Shown here piece after piece: positions 31,561 to 40,509 of a stretch of DNA of 64,000 nt. Both the position numbers and the translations under genes were made by a program. The stretch's first letter is position 1, and each line of letters begins with the position of its first letter. Source of the stretch: Rufibacter sp. XAAS-G3-1 (GTDB lineage: Bacteria > Bacteroidota > Bacteroidia > Cytophagales > Hymenobacteraceae); the NCBI RefSeq assembly GCF_013623775.1, contig NZ_JABFAM010000013.1, positions 1-64,000 of the forward strand. Reading direction: 5' to 3'. The notes beneath the pieces are model-generated. The model searched no databases, was not told the origin of the DNA, and was given only the letters and a program-made list of their open reading frames with translations.

Positions 31561-32808
31561 ATGACAGAAGAACCAGAATCCTACCTCCTTATCGGGCCTT
31601 TTAGTCAAATGGTGACCATGGCCGGTTTGCCGTTAAATGGATCTCTAGCCGATGGGCAGTTAGAGGCGCTGGAACAAGCAGGTGTGCTTATCAGAGGAGA
31701 AAAGATTGAGAAAGTAGGAAACTATGCTCTCTTACGGCGGGAAGCAGAAGCAACCCATTACCGGCTGCATGAAATAAATACCCCCATGGTGCTGCTGCCG
31801 GGTTTCATAGATGCCCACACGCATCTGTGTTTTGCGGGTGCCCGAGCCAATGATTACGCCCTGCGGGTAGCCGGTAAAAGTTACCGGGAGATTGCCCGCA
31901 GCGGCGGCGGAATTCTGGATACCGTTTCAAAAACCAGAGCTGCCACGCTGGAGCAACTGGTGCCGGAACTCATGGCCCGTTGCGACCGTCACCTGACCGA
32001 AGGCGTGACCACCTGCGAGGTGAAAAGCGGGTACGGCCTTACCGTAGCAGACGAACTCAAAATGCTGGAAGCCATTCAGCAGGTAAACCAGCGGCACCCG
32101 CTGGATTTGGTGCCCACGTGCCTGGCCGCTCACCTGCGCCCGCCCGAATTTCCAGATGCCCACGGCTACTTAGAGCACATTCTTCAGGAACTGTTGCCGA
32201 AAGTAAAAGAGCGGAAACTCGCCCAGCGGGTAGATATTTTCATGGAAGAAACCGCCTTTTCTGAAGCGGAAGCGTTGCCCTATCTACAGGCGGCCCAAGC
32301 CTTGGGCTTCGACATCACCGTACACGCAGACCAGTTCAGCACCGGGGGCAGCAAGGTAGCCGCCCAGGTCAAAGCCGCTAGTGCCGACCATCTGGAGGCC
32401 AGCGGTGCAGGTGAACTCACGTTGTTGAAGGAGGCCGATGTAGTAGCCACCGTCTTGCCCGGCGCTTCCCTGGGGCTGGGGATGTCGTTCGCGCCCGCCC
32501 GTAAAATGCTGGAGGCCGGCCTCTGCGTCGCCATCGCCACCGACTGGAACCCCGGTTCCGCGCCCATGGGCGATTTGCTCTTACAGGCTGCCTTGCTCGG
32601 GGCCGCCGAGAAACTGACTTTGGCTGAGACCTTCGCTGGAATCACCTACCGCGCGGCCCATGCCCTCCGCATGACAGACCGCGGGAAACTGGCCCCCGGC
32701 CTGCTGGCCGATATGGTCGCTTTCCCAACCGGCAATTACCAGGAGATTCTGTACTACCAGGGAAAACTGAAGCCCACCAAGGTCTGGAAAAGCGGAACGT
32801 TAGTCTAG
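31561..32808 (+). CDS. hutI: Imidazolonepropionase
   Basis: The 415-residue protein (ATG at 31561) is an amidohydrolase: LPGFIDAHTHLCFAGARAND with the metal-binding His-x-His, REIARSGGGI, TTCEVKSGYGL, DITVHADQFSTGG and AIATDWNPGSAPMGDL. It opens the imidazolone ring to N-formimidoyl-L-glutamate in step three of histidine degradation. The upstream in-frame methionine at 31522 would add 13 residues not typical of the family. Confidence 0.95.
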   Translation: MTEEPESYLLIGPFSQMVTMAGLPLNGSLADGQLEALEQAGVLIRGEKIEKVGNYALLRREAEATHYRLHEINTPMVLLPGFIDAHTHLCFAGARANDYALRVAGKSYREIARSGGGILDTVSKTRAATLEQLVPELMARCDRHLTEGVTTCEVKSGYGLTVADELKMLEAIQQVNQRHPLDLVPTCLAAHLRPPEFPDAHGYLEHILQELLPKVKERKLAQRVDIFMEETAFSEAEALPYLQAAQALGFDITVHADQFSTGGSKVAAQVKAASADHLEASGAGELTLLKEADVVATVLPGASLGLGMSFAPARKMLEAGLCVAIATDWNPGSAPMGDLLLQAALLGAAEKLTLAETFAGITYRAAHALRMTDRGKLAPGLLADMVAFPTGNYQEILYYQGKLKPTKVWKSGTLV

Positions 32809-32851
32809 CAAAAGAGGTCGTTTTTGTTTTCAGGAAGTACCACAGACACTA

Positions 32852-32959
32852 AGAGCATGTTTAAATTTCATCTTTACGCTGCAAACGGCCATAAAAAGAA
32901 CCTGCGGAAGCCTTTTTCTGGTCATTTTCGCTGGCAAACCTCAAATTTAAACAAGCTCT
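32852..32959. repeat. MITE-like palindromic element
   Basis: AGAGCATGTTTAAATTT (32852-32868) and its near-exact reverse complement (32943-32959; AGAGCTTGTTTAAATTT on the other strand) flank 74 bases of unique sequence. The right end overlaps the TAG stop codon of the minus-strand gene at 32958. The unit sits between convergent genes. Confidence 0.6.
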
Positions 32960-33521
32960 AATTCCGGGATTTCTCCTTTTCCAAAAGAATGCGCACAATG
33001 CGGGTATCTTCATCATCCCAATTGATGTTTTTGACGTTCTCTATCAATTGCACAGACAGACCGTCATACTGGCCAAACGTGTTATAAACCTCTATCAGGA
33101 ATTCGGTCTCGGTGATTTCTTTGATAAACCCGTACAGCCCTAAGTCCTGGTAAAAATTCACGTAGATGAGGTTTTCTTCTTTGAGAGCCTGCTGTAAGAT
33201 CTCTTCAATGCTGCAGTTCCCGATATGGAAAATAGCCGGAACGGAGGTGTCGGCGTAAAGCTTTCTGAGGCTGGCCTCTTTGATCTCTAATCTGCGCAGA
33301 AAAACATCGTCAAAGTCAGCTCCAAAAAGATCAGTGGTTCTGATGATGGTGATCCCGTTGGGCAGCCCTTGCTGCGAGATAGACCTGATGCTGACCGTTT
33401 CTTCGTTTTGGTCAAGCAAATAGCCAAAGTGAAGTTTTGGGCCATCAGATGCGTTGACTCTAAGGGTTACCGGTTTTTGTTCTTCTATTGATTTCTGAAG
33501 TAATGAGTAGATTAATGACAT
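32958..33521 (-). CDS. Hypothetical protein, possible tandem SH3/Sm-like folds
   Basis: A 187-residue acidic protein without signal peptide. Two strand-rich segments with similar rhythm (KPVTLRVNASDGPKLHFGYL with later IIRTTDLFGADFDD, and LIYVNFYQDLGLYGFIKEIT with later VQLIENVKNINWDDED) suggest two small beta-barrels. No family name can be given. It interrupts the hut genes on the opposite strand. Its stop codon is supplied by the MITE-like element. Confidence 0.6.
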   Translation of the reverse strand: MSLIYSLLQKSIEEQKPVTLRVNASDGPKLHFGYLLDQNEETVSIRSISQQGLPNGITIIRTTDLFGADFDDVFLRRLEIKEASLRKLYADTSVPAIFHIGNCSIEEILQQALKEENLIYVNFYQDLGLYGFIKEITETEFLIEVYNTFGQYDGLSVQLIENVKNINWDDEDTRIVRILLEKEKSRN

Positions 33522-33617
33522 GTAAGCAAGCGTAGGTAGATTTGTTCTTTTAGAAATGATAATCTTGGTGTAAAATAAAAAAATATTCTGTACCCTACTC
33601 TAAATTTACTTCCGTCT

Positions 33618-34580
33618 ATGTACAAACCATCAGATAAAACCACCTGGAAAGGAAGGTTAGACTTGCCGGATGGCGAGTTGGGGTTGAGGTGGCATCAGAT
33701 AATACGGTTGCTGGATCTCGCCGGCGAAGTACCAGAGGATCACGGGAATTTCGCCTTGCTGGGCTTCTGCTGCGACGAAGGGGTTCGGCGGAACCAGGGC
33801 AGGGTAGGAGCAGCGGGTGGCCCGGCCGCTGTCCGCCAGGCGATGTCTTCCTTCGCTTCTCATCTGCCATTAGGAGTACAGTTGTTTGATGGGGGCGATG
33901 TATTGTGCGCCAACCAGCATTTGGAAGAGGCCCAAGCGCAACTAGGCAGGAAAGTGGAGCTACTACTCCAGAAGGGTTTTAAGGCGATTGTTCTGGGAGG
34001 CGGGCATGAAACAGCGTACGGGCACTTCTCAGGCATCCGGAAAAGCCTGAAAGAGGGAGAGCGCCTGGGAATCATCAATTTCGATGCGCATTTTGACCTC
34101 CGCAGCTACGCCCAAGGTTCCAGTTCCGGTACGCCTTTCCGCCAGATAGCCCATGACCTACACGCGGCCGGAAGGAATTTCCAGTACCTCTGCCTCGGCA
34201 TTCAGGAATACGGCAACACCCGCCAGCTTTTCCAGACCGCGGCAGAGTTGGGCGTGGAGTACGTGTCTGCCCAGGGGATTCAAGTTGGGGCAACTGGGGC
34301 AGTGCAGGAGAAGATAAAGCAGTTCATGGCGAAAGTAGACAAGCTGTACCTGAGCATTGACCTGGATGTGTTTGCCGCCGCCTACGCACCCGGTGTCAGT
34401 GCCACCAATGCCTTAGGGCTCACGCCGCATACTGTTTTGCCTTTATTGACTCAGGTTGTCAGCAGTGGGAAAGTGGTTTCTTTAGACGTAGTGGAACTCA
34501 ATCCAACGCTGGACTTGGACGACCAAACCGCCAAACTTGCCGCCGCGCTTATTTATCAGTTGGTGCAGGCGTGGGGGTAG
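33618..34580 (+). CDS. hutG: Formimidoylglutamase
   Basis: The 320-residue protein belongs to the arginase/agmatinase superfamily. Manganese ligands are visible in VLGGGHETAYGHF, NFDAHFDLR and LSIDLDVFAAAYAPG. Placement beside hutU and hutI identifies it as formimidoylglutamase, which releases glutamate and formamide in the last step of the pathway. It is divergent from the preceding minus-strand gene and must have its own promoter. Confidence 0.92.
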   Translation: MYKPSDKTTWKGRLDLPDGELGLRWHQIIRLLDLAGEVPEDHGNFALLGFCCDEGVRRNQGRVGAAGGPAAVRQAMSSFASHLPLGVQLFDGGDVLCANQHLEEAQAQLGRKVELLLQKGFKAIVLGGGHETAYGHFSGIRKSLKEGERLGIINFDAHFDLRSYAQGSSSGTPFRQIAHDLHAAGRNFQYLCLGIQEYGNTRQLFQTAAELGVEYVSAQGIQVGATGAVQEKIKQFMAKVDKLYLSIDLDVFAAAYAPGVSATNALGLTPHTVLPLLTQVVSSGKVVSLDVVELNPTLDLDDQTAKLAAALIYQLVQAWG

Positions 34581-35015
34581 AAAAATTCTGTTCGTGTGAT
34601 TTTCGTTCCGGTTTCTCGTTTTAGGCCAGTTTTTAGAAAATCAGGCTCAAAACACCATGAAAAGTTATTACTGACCTTCCGCAGGAGCCTCATTCCGGAG
34701 GCCCGCTGATGCGTTTTAGGACTTTTTTTAGGAAAACGGGCCGGAAACGGCATTGGCAGAGACACTCGTAGGAGCTACGCACACTACGAGGTCTTGGGAG
34801 CGGGCGATATTGCGGAAGGAGGCCCAAAACGCGAAAACCTGTGAGGTCTCCAAGACCTCACAGGTTTAGAAATTTACTGGCGCGAGACTCCGGTCTCGTG
34901 ACTTGGGATGAAGCGAGTCTCCAGACTCGCCGGGAACCACCAGCTATAAAAATTTCGGGTTAAAACAGCAGGAGCCGGTTCCTTTCATAGGAACCGGCTC
35001 CTGCCTTGATAAACC
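34581..35015. other. Repeat-rich intergenic region hutG-ppc
   Basis: No gene is present. It holds two copies of the palindromic intergenic repeat (34617-34653 and 34711-34750), a perfect 15-bp hairpin at 34835-34867 (AAACCTGTGAGGTCT), the short hairpins CGAGACTCCGGTCTCG and CGAGTCTCCAGACTCG followed by CGCCGGGAACCAC, and the ppc terminator. The last motif recurs near 63125. Confidence 0.7.
34969..35003 (-). terminator. Terminator of ppc
   Basis: CAGGAGCCGGTTCCT and AGGAACCGGCTCCTG are perfectly complementary around a five-base loop, 13 bases beyond the ppc stop. Confidence 0.8.
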
Positions 35016-37592
35016 TTAGGCAGAATTGCGTTCAGCGTTGATGATCCCGAAGGAGCAGCGCATGACCAGTTTCTCGAATTTGCTTTTGTCTGGGGTCACA
35101 GCTTCCTGTTCCTCCATTTCCCTGATTTTGGTGAGGGCAAACTGTTGGATGGTGAGCAGCGGCATTTCAATCCGTTGGCGCATCTGAATGGAGTGGAGGT
35201 TCACCGGTTTATCGGCCATGAGGTGCGTATTGCCCGTGAGCCGGAGCACGTACTGTTTGGTGCGCTCAAACTCCTGGTAGATGATGTTCCAGAGCTCGCC
35301 GTATTGGGGATGGTTGGCCAGGAAAGCGGTGAGTGGGAAGAAGCACTTGGTCATGGCCATCTCGCAGTTCCCCAACAAGGTTCTGAAGAACAGCGAACGC
35401 CCGTACAGTTGCGCAATGGCTTCCCACTGCCCGTCGGCTTCCAGTTTCTCCAGCGCGCTGCCCACCCCGAAATAGCCCGGCAAGTTCTGCTTTAACTGGC
35501 TCCAGGAACCAACGTACGGCACCGCGCGCAGGTCGTTCAGGTTCAGTTTGCCGGGTTTGCGCTTGGACGGACGGCTCCCGATGTTCGCCTCGGCGTAATA
35601 CCTGAGCGGACTGGCGTAATTGAGGTACTCCAGAAAGTTAGGGTTGTTTTTAAGGGTGTTGTAGGCTACGTAACTTTCCTCGGCGAGGCGCTGCATCACC
35701 TGCTCTTCCTCAGCGGAAAGCGTGGTTTCCTGAGCAGTGAACAAGGCATTCCGGATGCCCGCGTGCATCAACTGCTCCATGTTGTACTGGGCAGAATCTA
35801 TGGTTCCGAAGTTGGAGCTGATGGTCTGTCCCTGAATGGTCAACTGGATTTCCTTGCTCGCGATTTTTGGGCCCATGGAAGCGTAGAACTGGTGCGTACT
35901 TCCGCCGCCCCGGGCGGGCGGGCCTCCGCGCCCGTCAAAAAACACCACCTGCAAATCATACTGGTGGGCGAGGCGGGTGAGTTCTTCCTTGGCTTTGTAG
36001 ATGCTCCAGTTAGACATAAGGTAACCGCCGTCTTTGGTGCCGTCTGAGAAGCCCAGCATGATGCTCTGGATGTTGCCCCGGCGGTGCAGATGCTGGCGGT
36101 ACTCGTCAGAACGGTACAAGGCCTGCATCACCTCATGGGCATTCTTGAGGTCGTCAATGGTTTCAAACAGCGGTACAATGTCTACGGACAGTTCCTCGGG
36201 TTGCCAGCCGCTGAGCAGAAACAGGCCGTACACTTCCATGACATCCAGGGCACTGGTGCTGTGGCTGATGATGTAGCGGTGGCTGCCGTAGGGGCCATTG
36301 ATTTCCTGAATGGTTTTGATGGCCTGCATAGACGCCAGTATGTCGCGGTGCAGTTCATTTTCCAGGGCTTCGGGAGAAACGGTGGCGTTGGCGTTCAGCA
36401 GGGCTGATATTTTCTCGGAGGGGGAGAGCTCGGCGTAATTTTTAGGCAAAGCATCTGTGCTGGCCGCGATGGCTTCCAGCGCTTCGGTATGCGCAGAACT
36501 GTCTTGCCGAACGTCAAGCGAGGCGAAGTACAACCCAAACAGCTCTACTTTCCTGATCAGGTTTTCGGCATGGTGCAGGAACAGAGAATTGTGTTCCCTG
36601 ATCAAGGTCTCCCGTATTTTCTGCAGCGGCACCAGTACGTCATCTTTGGTGATGTCTGCTTTGTAGCCCGGCAAAAACAGGTTGTTGTACAGCTTCTGCT
36701 CCAGCACCAGGAGTTCATTCAACACGCCTTTGAAGGTCAACCGCCGCTTGAGCCGGCGAACATCCCGGTAATACGACTTGATGATGGCGCCCCTAAGCGA
36801 TTCGGCCACTTGCAGGGTAATGGCGGCGGTCACAAACGGGTTGCCGTCCCGGTCTCCGCCGGGCCAGAAACCTAGCCTGATCAAGGGGTTTTTATCTGAA
36901 ACCGCCTGCGGAAACTGGCTTTTGAGGTAAGCCATGATTTGGCCGGCCGCCTGGTAGAACACGTTTTCCAGGTACCAGATCAAGCTCACCGCCTCGTCAT
37001 ACGGTGATGGTTTCTCGTTTTTGAAGAACGGCGTTTTGCCCAACTGCCGCAGATAGCTGTTCACCTGCGTGGTGTTGTCGTTCAGCAGGGCTTTTGAGAG
37101 ATCGTTGATGATGCCCAAGACCTCGCTGGGATAGAACTGGGTAGGGTGGGCGGTGAGCACCAAACGTACCGAGAAGTCCTGCAGCTTTTCCTTTAACTGC
37201 GCCTGGGTCTGGGTTTGCTCCACCTCGGCCTGCAGGTGTTTCAAGGTGCCGGCCCCGGCCATGTCATGCGTCTCCCTAAACGATGCGTCTTCCAGGGCAT
37301 CAAAGAGAACCACCTGCCGCTCGGCGTACTGCACAAACCTGAACAGCAGATCTATCTGCTCCTGCTCGGTACGGTAGGGCGTGTACTGCCCAAAAAACGT
37401 GCTGATGATTTCGTTGGGGCTCAGTTCTTTCTCAAATCCTTCTTCACAGTGCAACAGGAAAATAGACAGCAATACGCCGGTTTTCTCCACCCTATGGAAG
37501 GGAAGCGAGGTGAACAGGCTGTTGTATAACTGAAACTTCAGGCCTACGTGTTTGTCATAGGTTTGCAGGGCGCTGTTGGAAGAACTATCCAT
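35016..37592 (-). CDS. ppc: Phosphoenolpyruvate carboxylase
   Basis: The 858-residue protein catalyses carboxylation of PEP to oxaloacetate, refilling the TCA cycle. Key motifs are present: VLTAHPTQFYPSE with the catalytic His, GFWPGGDRDGNPFVTA, and FFDGRGGPPARGGG, a Bacteroidota variant of the glycine-rich loop. The C-terminus ends RCSFGIINAERNSA, not the enterobacterial NTG. It is monocistronic, with a strong terminator. Confidence 0.93.
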   Translation of the reverse strand: MDSSSNSALQTYDKHVGLKFQLYNSLFTSLPFHRVEKTGVLLSIFLLHCEEGFEKELSPNEIISTFFGQYTPYRTEQEQIDLLFRFVQYAERQVVLFDALEDASFRETHDMAGAGTLKHLQAEVEQTQTQAQLKEKLQDFSVRLVLTAHPTQFYPSEVLGIINDLSKALLNDNTTQVNSYLRQLGKTPFFKNEKPSPYDEAVSLIWYLENVFYQAAGQIMAYLKSQFPQAVSDKNPLIRLGFWPGGDRDGNPFVTAAITLQVAESLRGAIIKSYYRDVRRLKRRLTFKGVLNELLVLEQKLYNNLFLPGYKADITKDDVLVPLQKIRETLIREHNSLFLHHAENLIRKVELFGLYFASLDVRQDSSAHTEALEAIAASTDALPKNYAELSPSEKISALLNANATVSPEALENELHRDILASMQAIKTIQEINGPYGSHRYIISHSTSALDVMEVYGLFLLSGWQPEELSVDIVPLFETIDDLKNAHEVMQALYRSDEYRQHLHRRGNIQSIMLGFSDGTKDGGYLMSNWSIYKAKEELTRLAHQYDLQVVFFDGRGGPPARGGGSTHQFYASMGPKIASKEIQLTIQGQTISSNFGTIDSAQYNMEQLMHAGIRNALFTAQETTLSAEEEQVMQRLAEESYVAYNTLKNNPNFLEYLNYASPLRYYAEANIGSRPSKRKPGKLNLNDLRAVPYVGSWSQLKQNLPGYFGVGSALEKLEADGQWEAIAQLYGRSLFFRTLLGNCEMAMTKCFFPLTAFLANHPQYGELWNIIYQEFERTKQYVLRLTGNTHLMADKPVNLHSIQMRQRIEMPLLTIQQFALTKIREMEEQEAVTPDKSKFEKLVMRCSFGIINAERNSA

Positions 37593-38434
37593 AAGGTCTT
37601 GGTTTTGATTTTGGGGTAGGTGGCTAGAGAGAAATGGGAACGTGTTTTTATAAGCTTTTATTTCTTACAGTAAATCTAAAGAGTTGTTGTGAAAAGAATG
37701 ACAGAAACAATGATTTCTTTACAAATTATAGGTTGTAAAGTAAGATTAGTTGAAATTGTTGCAAGAAGGGTTTTGCCAGCCTTCTTGGTACATACGGCAG
37801 GTGTTTCCATGCTGTTTTGAAAGAAACAGGCCTAAAACAGATGGGTATGTTTCTAAGGTTAGAGGAAAAGTACGGAGACAGCATTCCGTTATCCTATTTG
37901 TCGTCCTGGAAGGATCTTATGGGCGAACTAGAATAGTTTTGATGGAGCGTTATTGCCGCTTGCCACCAAGATCCTTCCAGGACGACAACAAGAAAAGTAA
38001 GTCAAGCTAATTTTGTCCGCATACTAACATACTGTACCTCTCAACGGGTAGGCTTAAAGTACTCTGTTTTAAGCTTAGTTTGCCGAAAACACCTTAAAAA
38101 CGGCTTATAACTGACCTTCCGCATCCCGCTGGCGGTTCTTGGCGAGTCTGGAGGCTTGCGTCAATTGGGTCTAAACCTGCGAGGTCTTGGAGATCTTACA
38201 AGTCTTCGTGCTGATAGTTCTTAAAAAGTAAAGATTTCACTCGCTCGCCTCAGGCGAGGGTGGGTTACCCGCGGCCTTTGGCCGCTAGGCTGGACATTCC
38301 AGATGACTTTCCTGGCCAATAGCACAAAGGCTTTCAGCCTCTGTTTTAGGCCTGTTTTCCGCAAAACAGCTCTAAAACGCATAAAAAAGGGAAGGCCTTA
38401 AAGCCTTCCCTTCTTCAGTTGGTGCAATCTGTGA
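37593..38434. other. 842-base intergenic region ppc-MFS without genes
   Basis: No credible gene is present. It contains three palindromic intergenic repeats (about 37807-37838, 38065-38103 and 38339-38380), a 20-bp inverted repeat at 37898-37917 and 37968-37988 (GTCGTCCTGGAAGGATCTT arms, 50-base spacer), CCTCAGGCGAGG-type and GCGGCC-type short hairpins near 38240-38290, and the terminator of the catabolic operon. The first 150 bases hold the ppc promoter. Confidence 0.65.
38387..38412 (-). terminator. Terminator of the hexuronate catabolic operon
   Basis: AAGGGAAGGC and GCCTTCCCTT pair around a six-base loop, and on the minus strand the hairpin is followed by TTTTTAT. It lies 23 bases after the MFS transporter stop. 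Confidence 0.75.
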
Positions 38435-39835
38435 TTAGATGTTCACCGGTTTCATTTTAGGTACCAGCGACTTCATCACGGCCCAGGCCAGCAGATACGC
38501 CAGCGCGCAGAACGCAAACATGATGGTGTAGCCGGTTTCTATGCTGCCCGCTTTCTCGTAGTGGTCAAACAGATAGCCGCCCACTTTGGTCACGATCACT
38601 CCACCAATACCGCCTGCCATGCCGCCTATGCCGGTCACCGAGGCCACCGATTTCTTGGGGAACATATCTGAGACGGTGGTGAAGATGTTCGCGCTCCAGG
38701 CTTGGTGGGCAGAGGCCCCGATACCGATCAGAATCACCGGAAACCAGAAGCTGACATGCCCCAGCGGCTGCGCGGCCAGTACCACCAGCGGGAAGAGCGC
38801 GATCACGAGCATCGCCCGCATGCGGCCCTCATAGGGGTTGTAGCCTTTGTTGATGAAGTACATGGGGAACCAGCCCCCAAAGATACTCCCAATCATGGTC
38901 ATGCTGTACAGCACGCTCAAGGGCAGCATCACGTCCGTGCCGGTTAGGCCGTACTGCGCTTTGAGGTAAGCGGGCAGCCAGAAAAGGAAAAACCACCACA
39001 CCCCGTCGGTCATGAATTTGCCGAAGACGAAAGCCCAGGTCTGCCTGAACTTCAGGAGGCTGAACCAGGACACCTTCTCGGCCGCGGCCGGGGAATCCTG
39101 CTCCAGTACGGGCTCAACGTCGCTGGTGATGTAGGCTTTCTCGGCGGCCGAGAGGCGTTTCTGTTTTTCAGGGGTTTCATAGAAAATAAACCAGAAAATC
39201 AGCCACAGGAAACCCACGGCCCCAATGATGAGGAAGGTGTATTCCCAACCCAGGTGCGAGGCGATCCACGGAACGGTCAGCGGGGCCAGGATGGCCCCCA
39301 CGTTAGAACCGGAGTTGAAGATACCAGTAGCCAGCGAGCGCTCTTTCTTGGGGAAATACTCGGCGGTGGCTTTGATGGCCGCCGGGAAGTTACCGGATTC
39401 TCCGAAGCCCAGAAAAGCCCGGGCCACCATGAAACCCAGCACCGAGACGGAGATGCCCGCAAACCCCAGCGCAGTGAACAACGGACTCACCGCCCGGCCC
39501 AGAGGCTCAGCGTACGCGTGCAGGATAGCGGCCAGAGACCAGATGATCAATGCCCAGGCGTAGCCCTTCTTGGTGCCCAGCTTGTCAATGAACCGTCCCG
39601 CAAACAGCATGGAGATGGCGTAGGTGAACTGGAACACCGCGGCAATGTTGGCGTAGTCGGTGTTGGACCACCCAAATTTCTCGGCCAGCATGGGTTGCAG
39701 CAGGCTAAGCACCTGCCGGTCAAGGTAATTGACCGTGGTGGCGAAGAACAGGAGACCGCAGATGGTCCACCGGTAGCCACCAATCTTTTCCTGGGTGGTC
39801 ATGGGTTTAAGGTTTGTTTGTGTTGTTTGGGTCAT
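38435..39835 (-). CDS. MFS hexuronate transporter (ExuT-like)
   Basis: The 466-residue protein has twelve predicted membrane segments and the ACS (anion:cation symporter) signature: TVNYLDRQVLSLLQP at the first helix, a GRFIDKLGTKKG loop and RAFLGFGESGNFPAAIKATAEYFP. Members import galacturonate or glucuronate with protons across the inner membrane. It is the last gene of the operon with eda, kdgK and uxaC, 14 bases after eda, which supports hexuronate as substrate. Confidence 0.85.
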   Translation of the reverse strand: MTQTTQTNLKPMTTQEKIGGYRWTICGLLFFATTVNYLDRQVLSLLQPMLAEKFGWSNTDYANIAAVFQFTYAISMLFAGRFIDKLGTKKGYAWALIIWSLAAILHAYAEPLGRAVSPLFTALGFAGISVSVLGFMVARAFLGFGESGNFPAAIKATAEYFPKKERSLATGIFNSGSNVGAILAPLTVPWIASHLGWEYTFLIIGAVGFLWLIFWFIFYETPEKQKRLSAAEKAYITSDVEPVLEQDSPAAAEKVSWFSLLKFRQTWAFVFGKFMTDGVWWFFLFWLPAYLKAQYGLTGTDVMLPLSVLYSMTMIGSIFGGWFPMYFINKGYNPYEGRMRAMLVIALFPLVVLAAQPLGHVSFWFPVILIGIGASAHQAWSANIFTTVSDMFPKKSVASVTGIGGMAGGIGGVIVTKVGGYLFDHYEKAGSIETGYTIMFAFCALAYLLAWAVMKSLVPKMKPVNI

Positions 39836-39849
39836 ATGGGCGCGGTTTA

Positions 39850-40509
39850 TTAGTTTCTACAATTCTTGGCTAGAGCCAGGGCCTGCGTAGTGAGGTCGTG
39901 TAACTTGTCGTACGCACGGTTGTCCAGCACGTCTTTGCTGATGAGCTTGCTGCCCATGCCCACGGCGCAAACACCGGCCTTGAACCAGGTGCGGAAGTTC
40001 TGTTCCTCCAGTTCCACACCGCCCGTAGGGATGAACATCTGGCCGGGGAACAGTTCTTTGATGGAGGAAAGGAAGGCTGGCCCCAGAATGTTGGCCGGGA
40101 AAAGCTTGATCAAACCGGCTTGGGCGGTCTGGGCGGTATGGATCTCCGTGGGAGTGAAGCAACCGGGCACCCAAAGCAAACCAGCCTCATGCACCAAATT
40201 ACCTACCTGCGGGTCTACAATGGGAGCCACAATGTAGTCGGCCCCGGCTTTGAGGAAGTCGTTGGCCTGCTGCACGGTTTTAATGGTGCCAATGCCCAGG
40301 TGCAGGTCTTGGTACGTTTTCAGCTCAGATTTCAGAAACGTGAAGTTTTCCAGCGCGGCGGCCCCGCGGTTAGTGTATTCCAGCGTTCTCACACCCGCCT
40401 GGTACAGGACTTTGATGATTTCCAGGCTCACTTCGGGGCTCTCGTAGAAAAACAAAGGCAGTAGCCCCTGGTCTACAATCGCCCGGAGGGCCGTCTCTTT
40501 AGTCTGCAT
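39850..40509 (-). CDS. eda: KDPG aldolase
   Basis: The 219-residue protein is a class I aldolase of the KHG/KDPG family: GVRTLEYTNRGAAAL with the catalytic Glu, and LIKLFPANILGPAFL with the Schiff-base Lys. It splits 2-keto-3-deoxy-6-phosphogluconate to pyruvate and glyceraldehyde-3-phosphate. It starts within the end of kdgK (11-base overlap), so the two are coupled. Confidence 0.92.
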   Translation of the reverse strand: MQTKETALRAIVDQGLLPLFFYESPEVSLEIIKVLYQAGVRTLEYTNRGAAALENFTFLKSELKTYQDLHLGIGTIKTVQQANDFLKAGADYIVAPIVDPQVGNLVHEAGLLWVPGCFTPTEIHTAQTAQAGLIKLFPANILGPAFLSSIKELFPGQMFIPTGGVELEEQNFRTWFKAGVCAVGMGSKLISKDVLDNRAYDKLHDLTTQALALAKNCRN

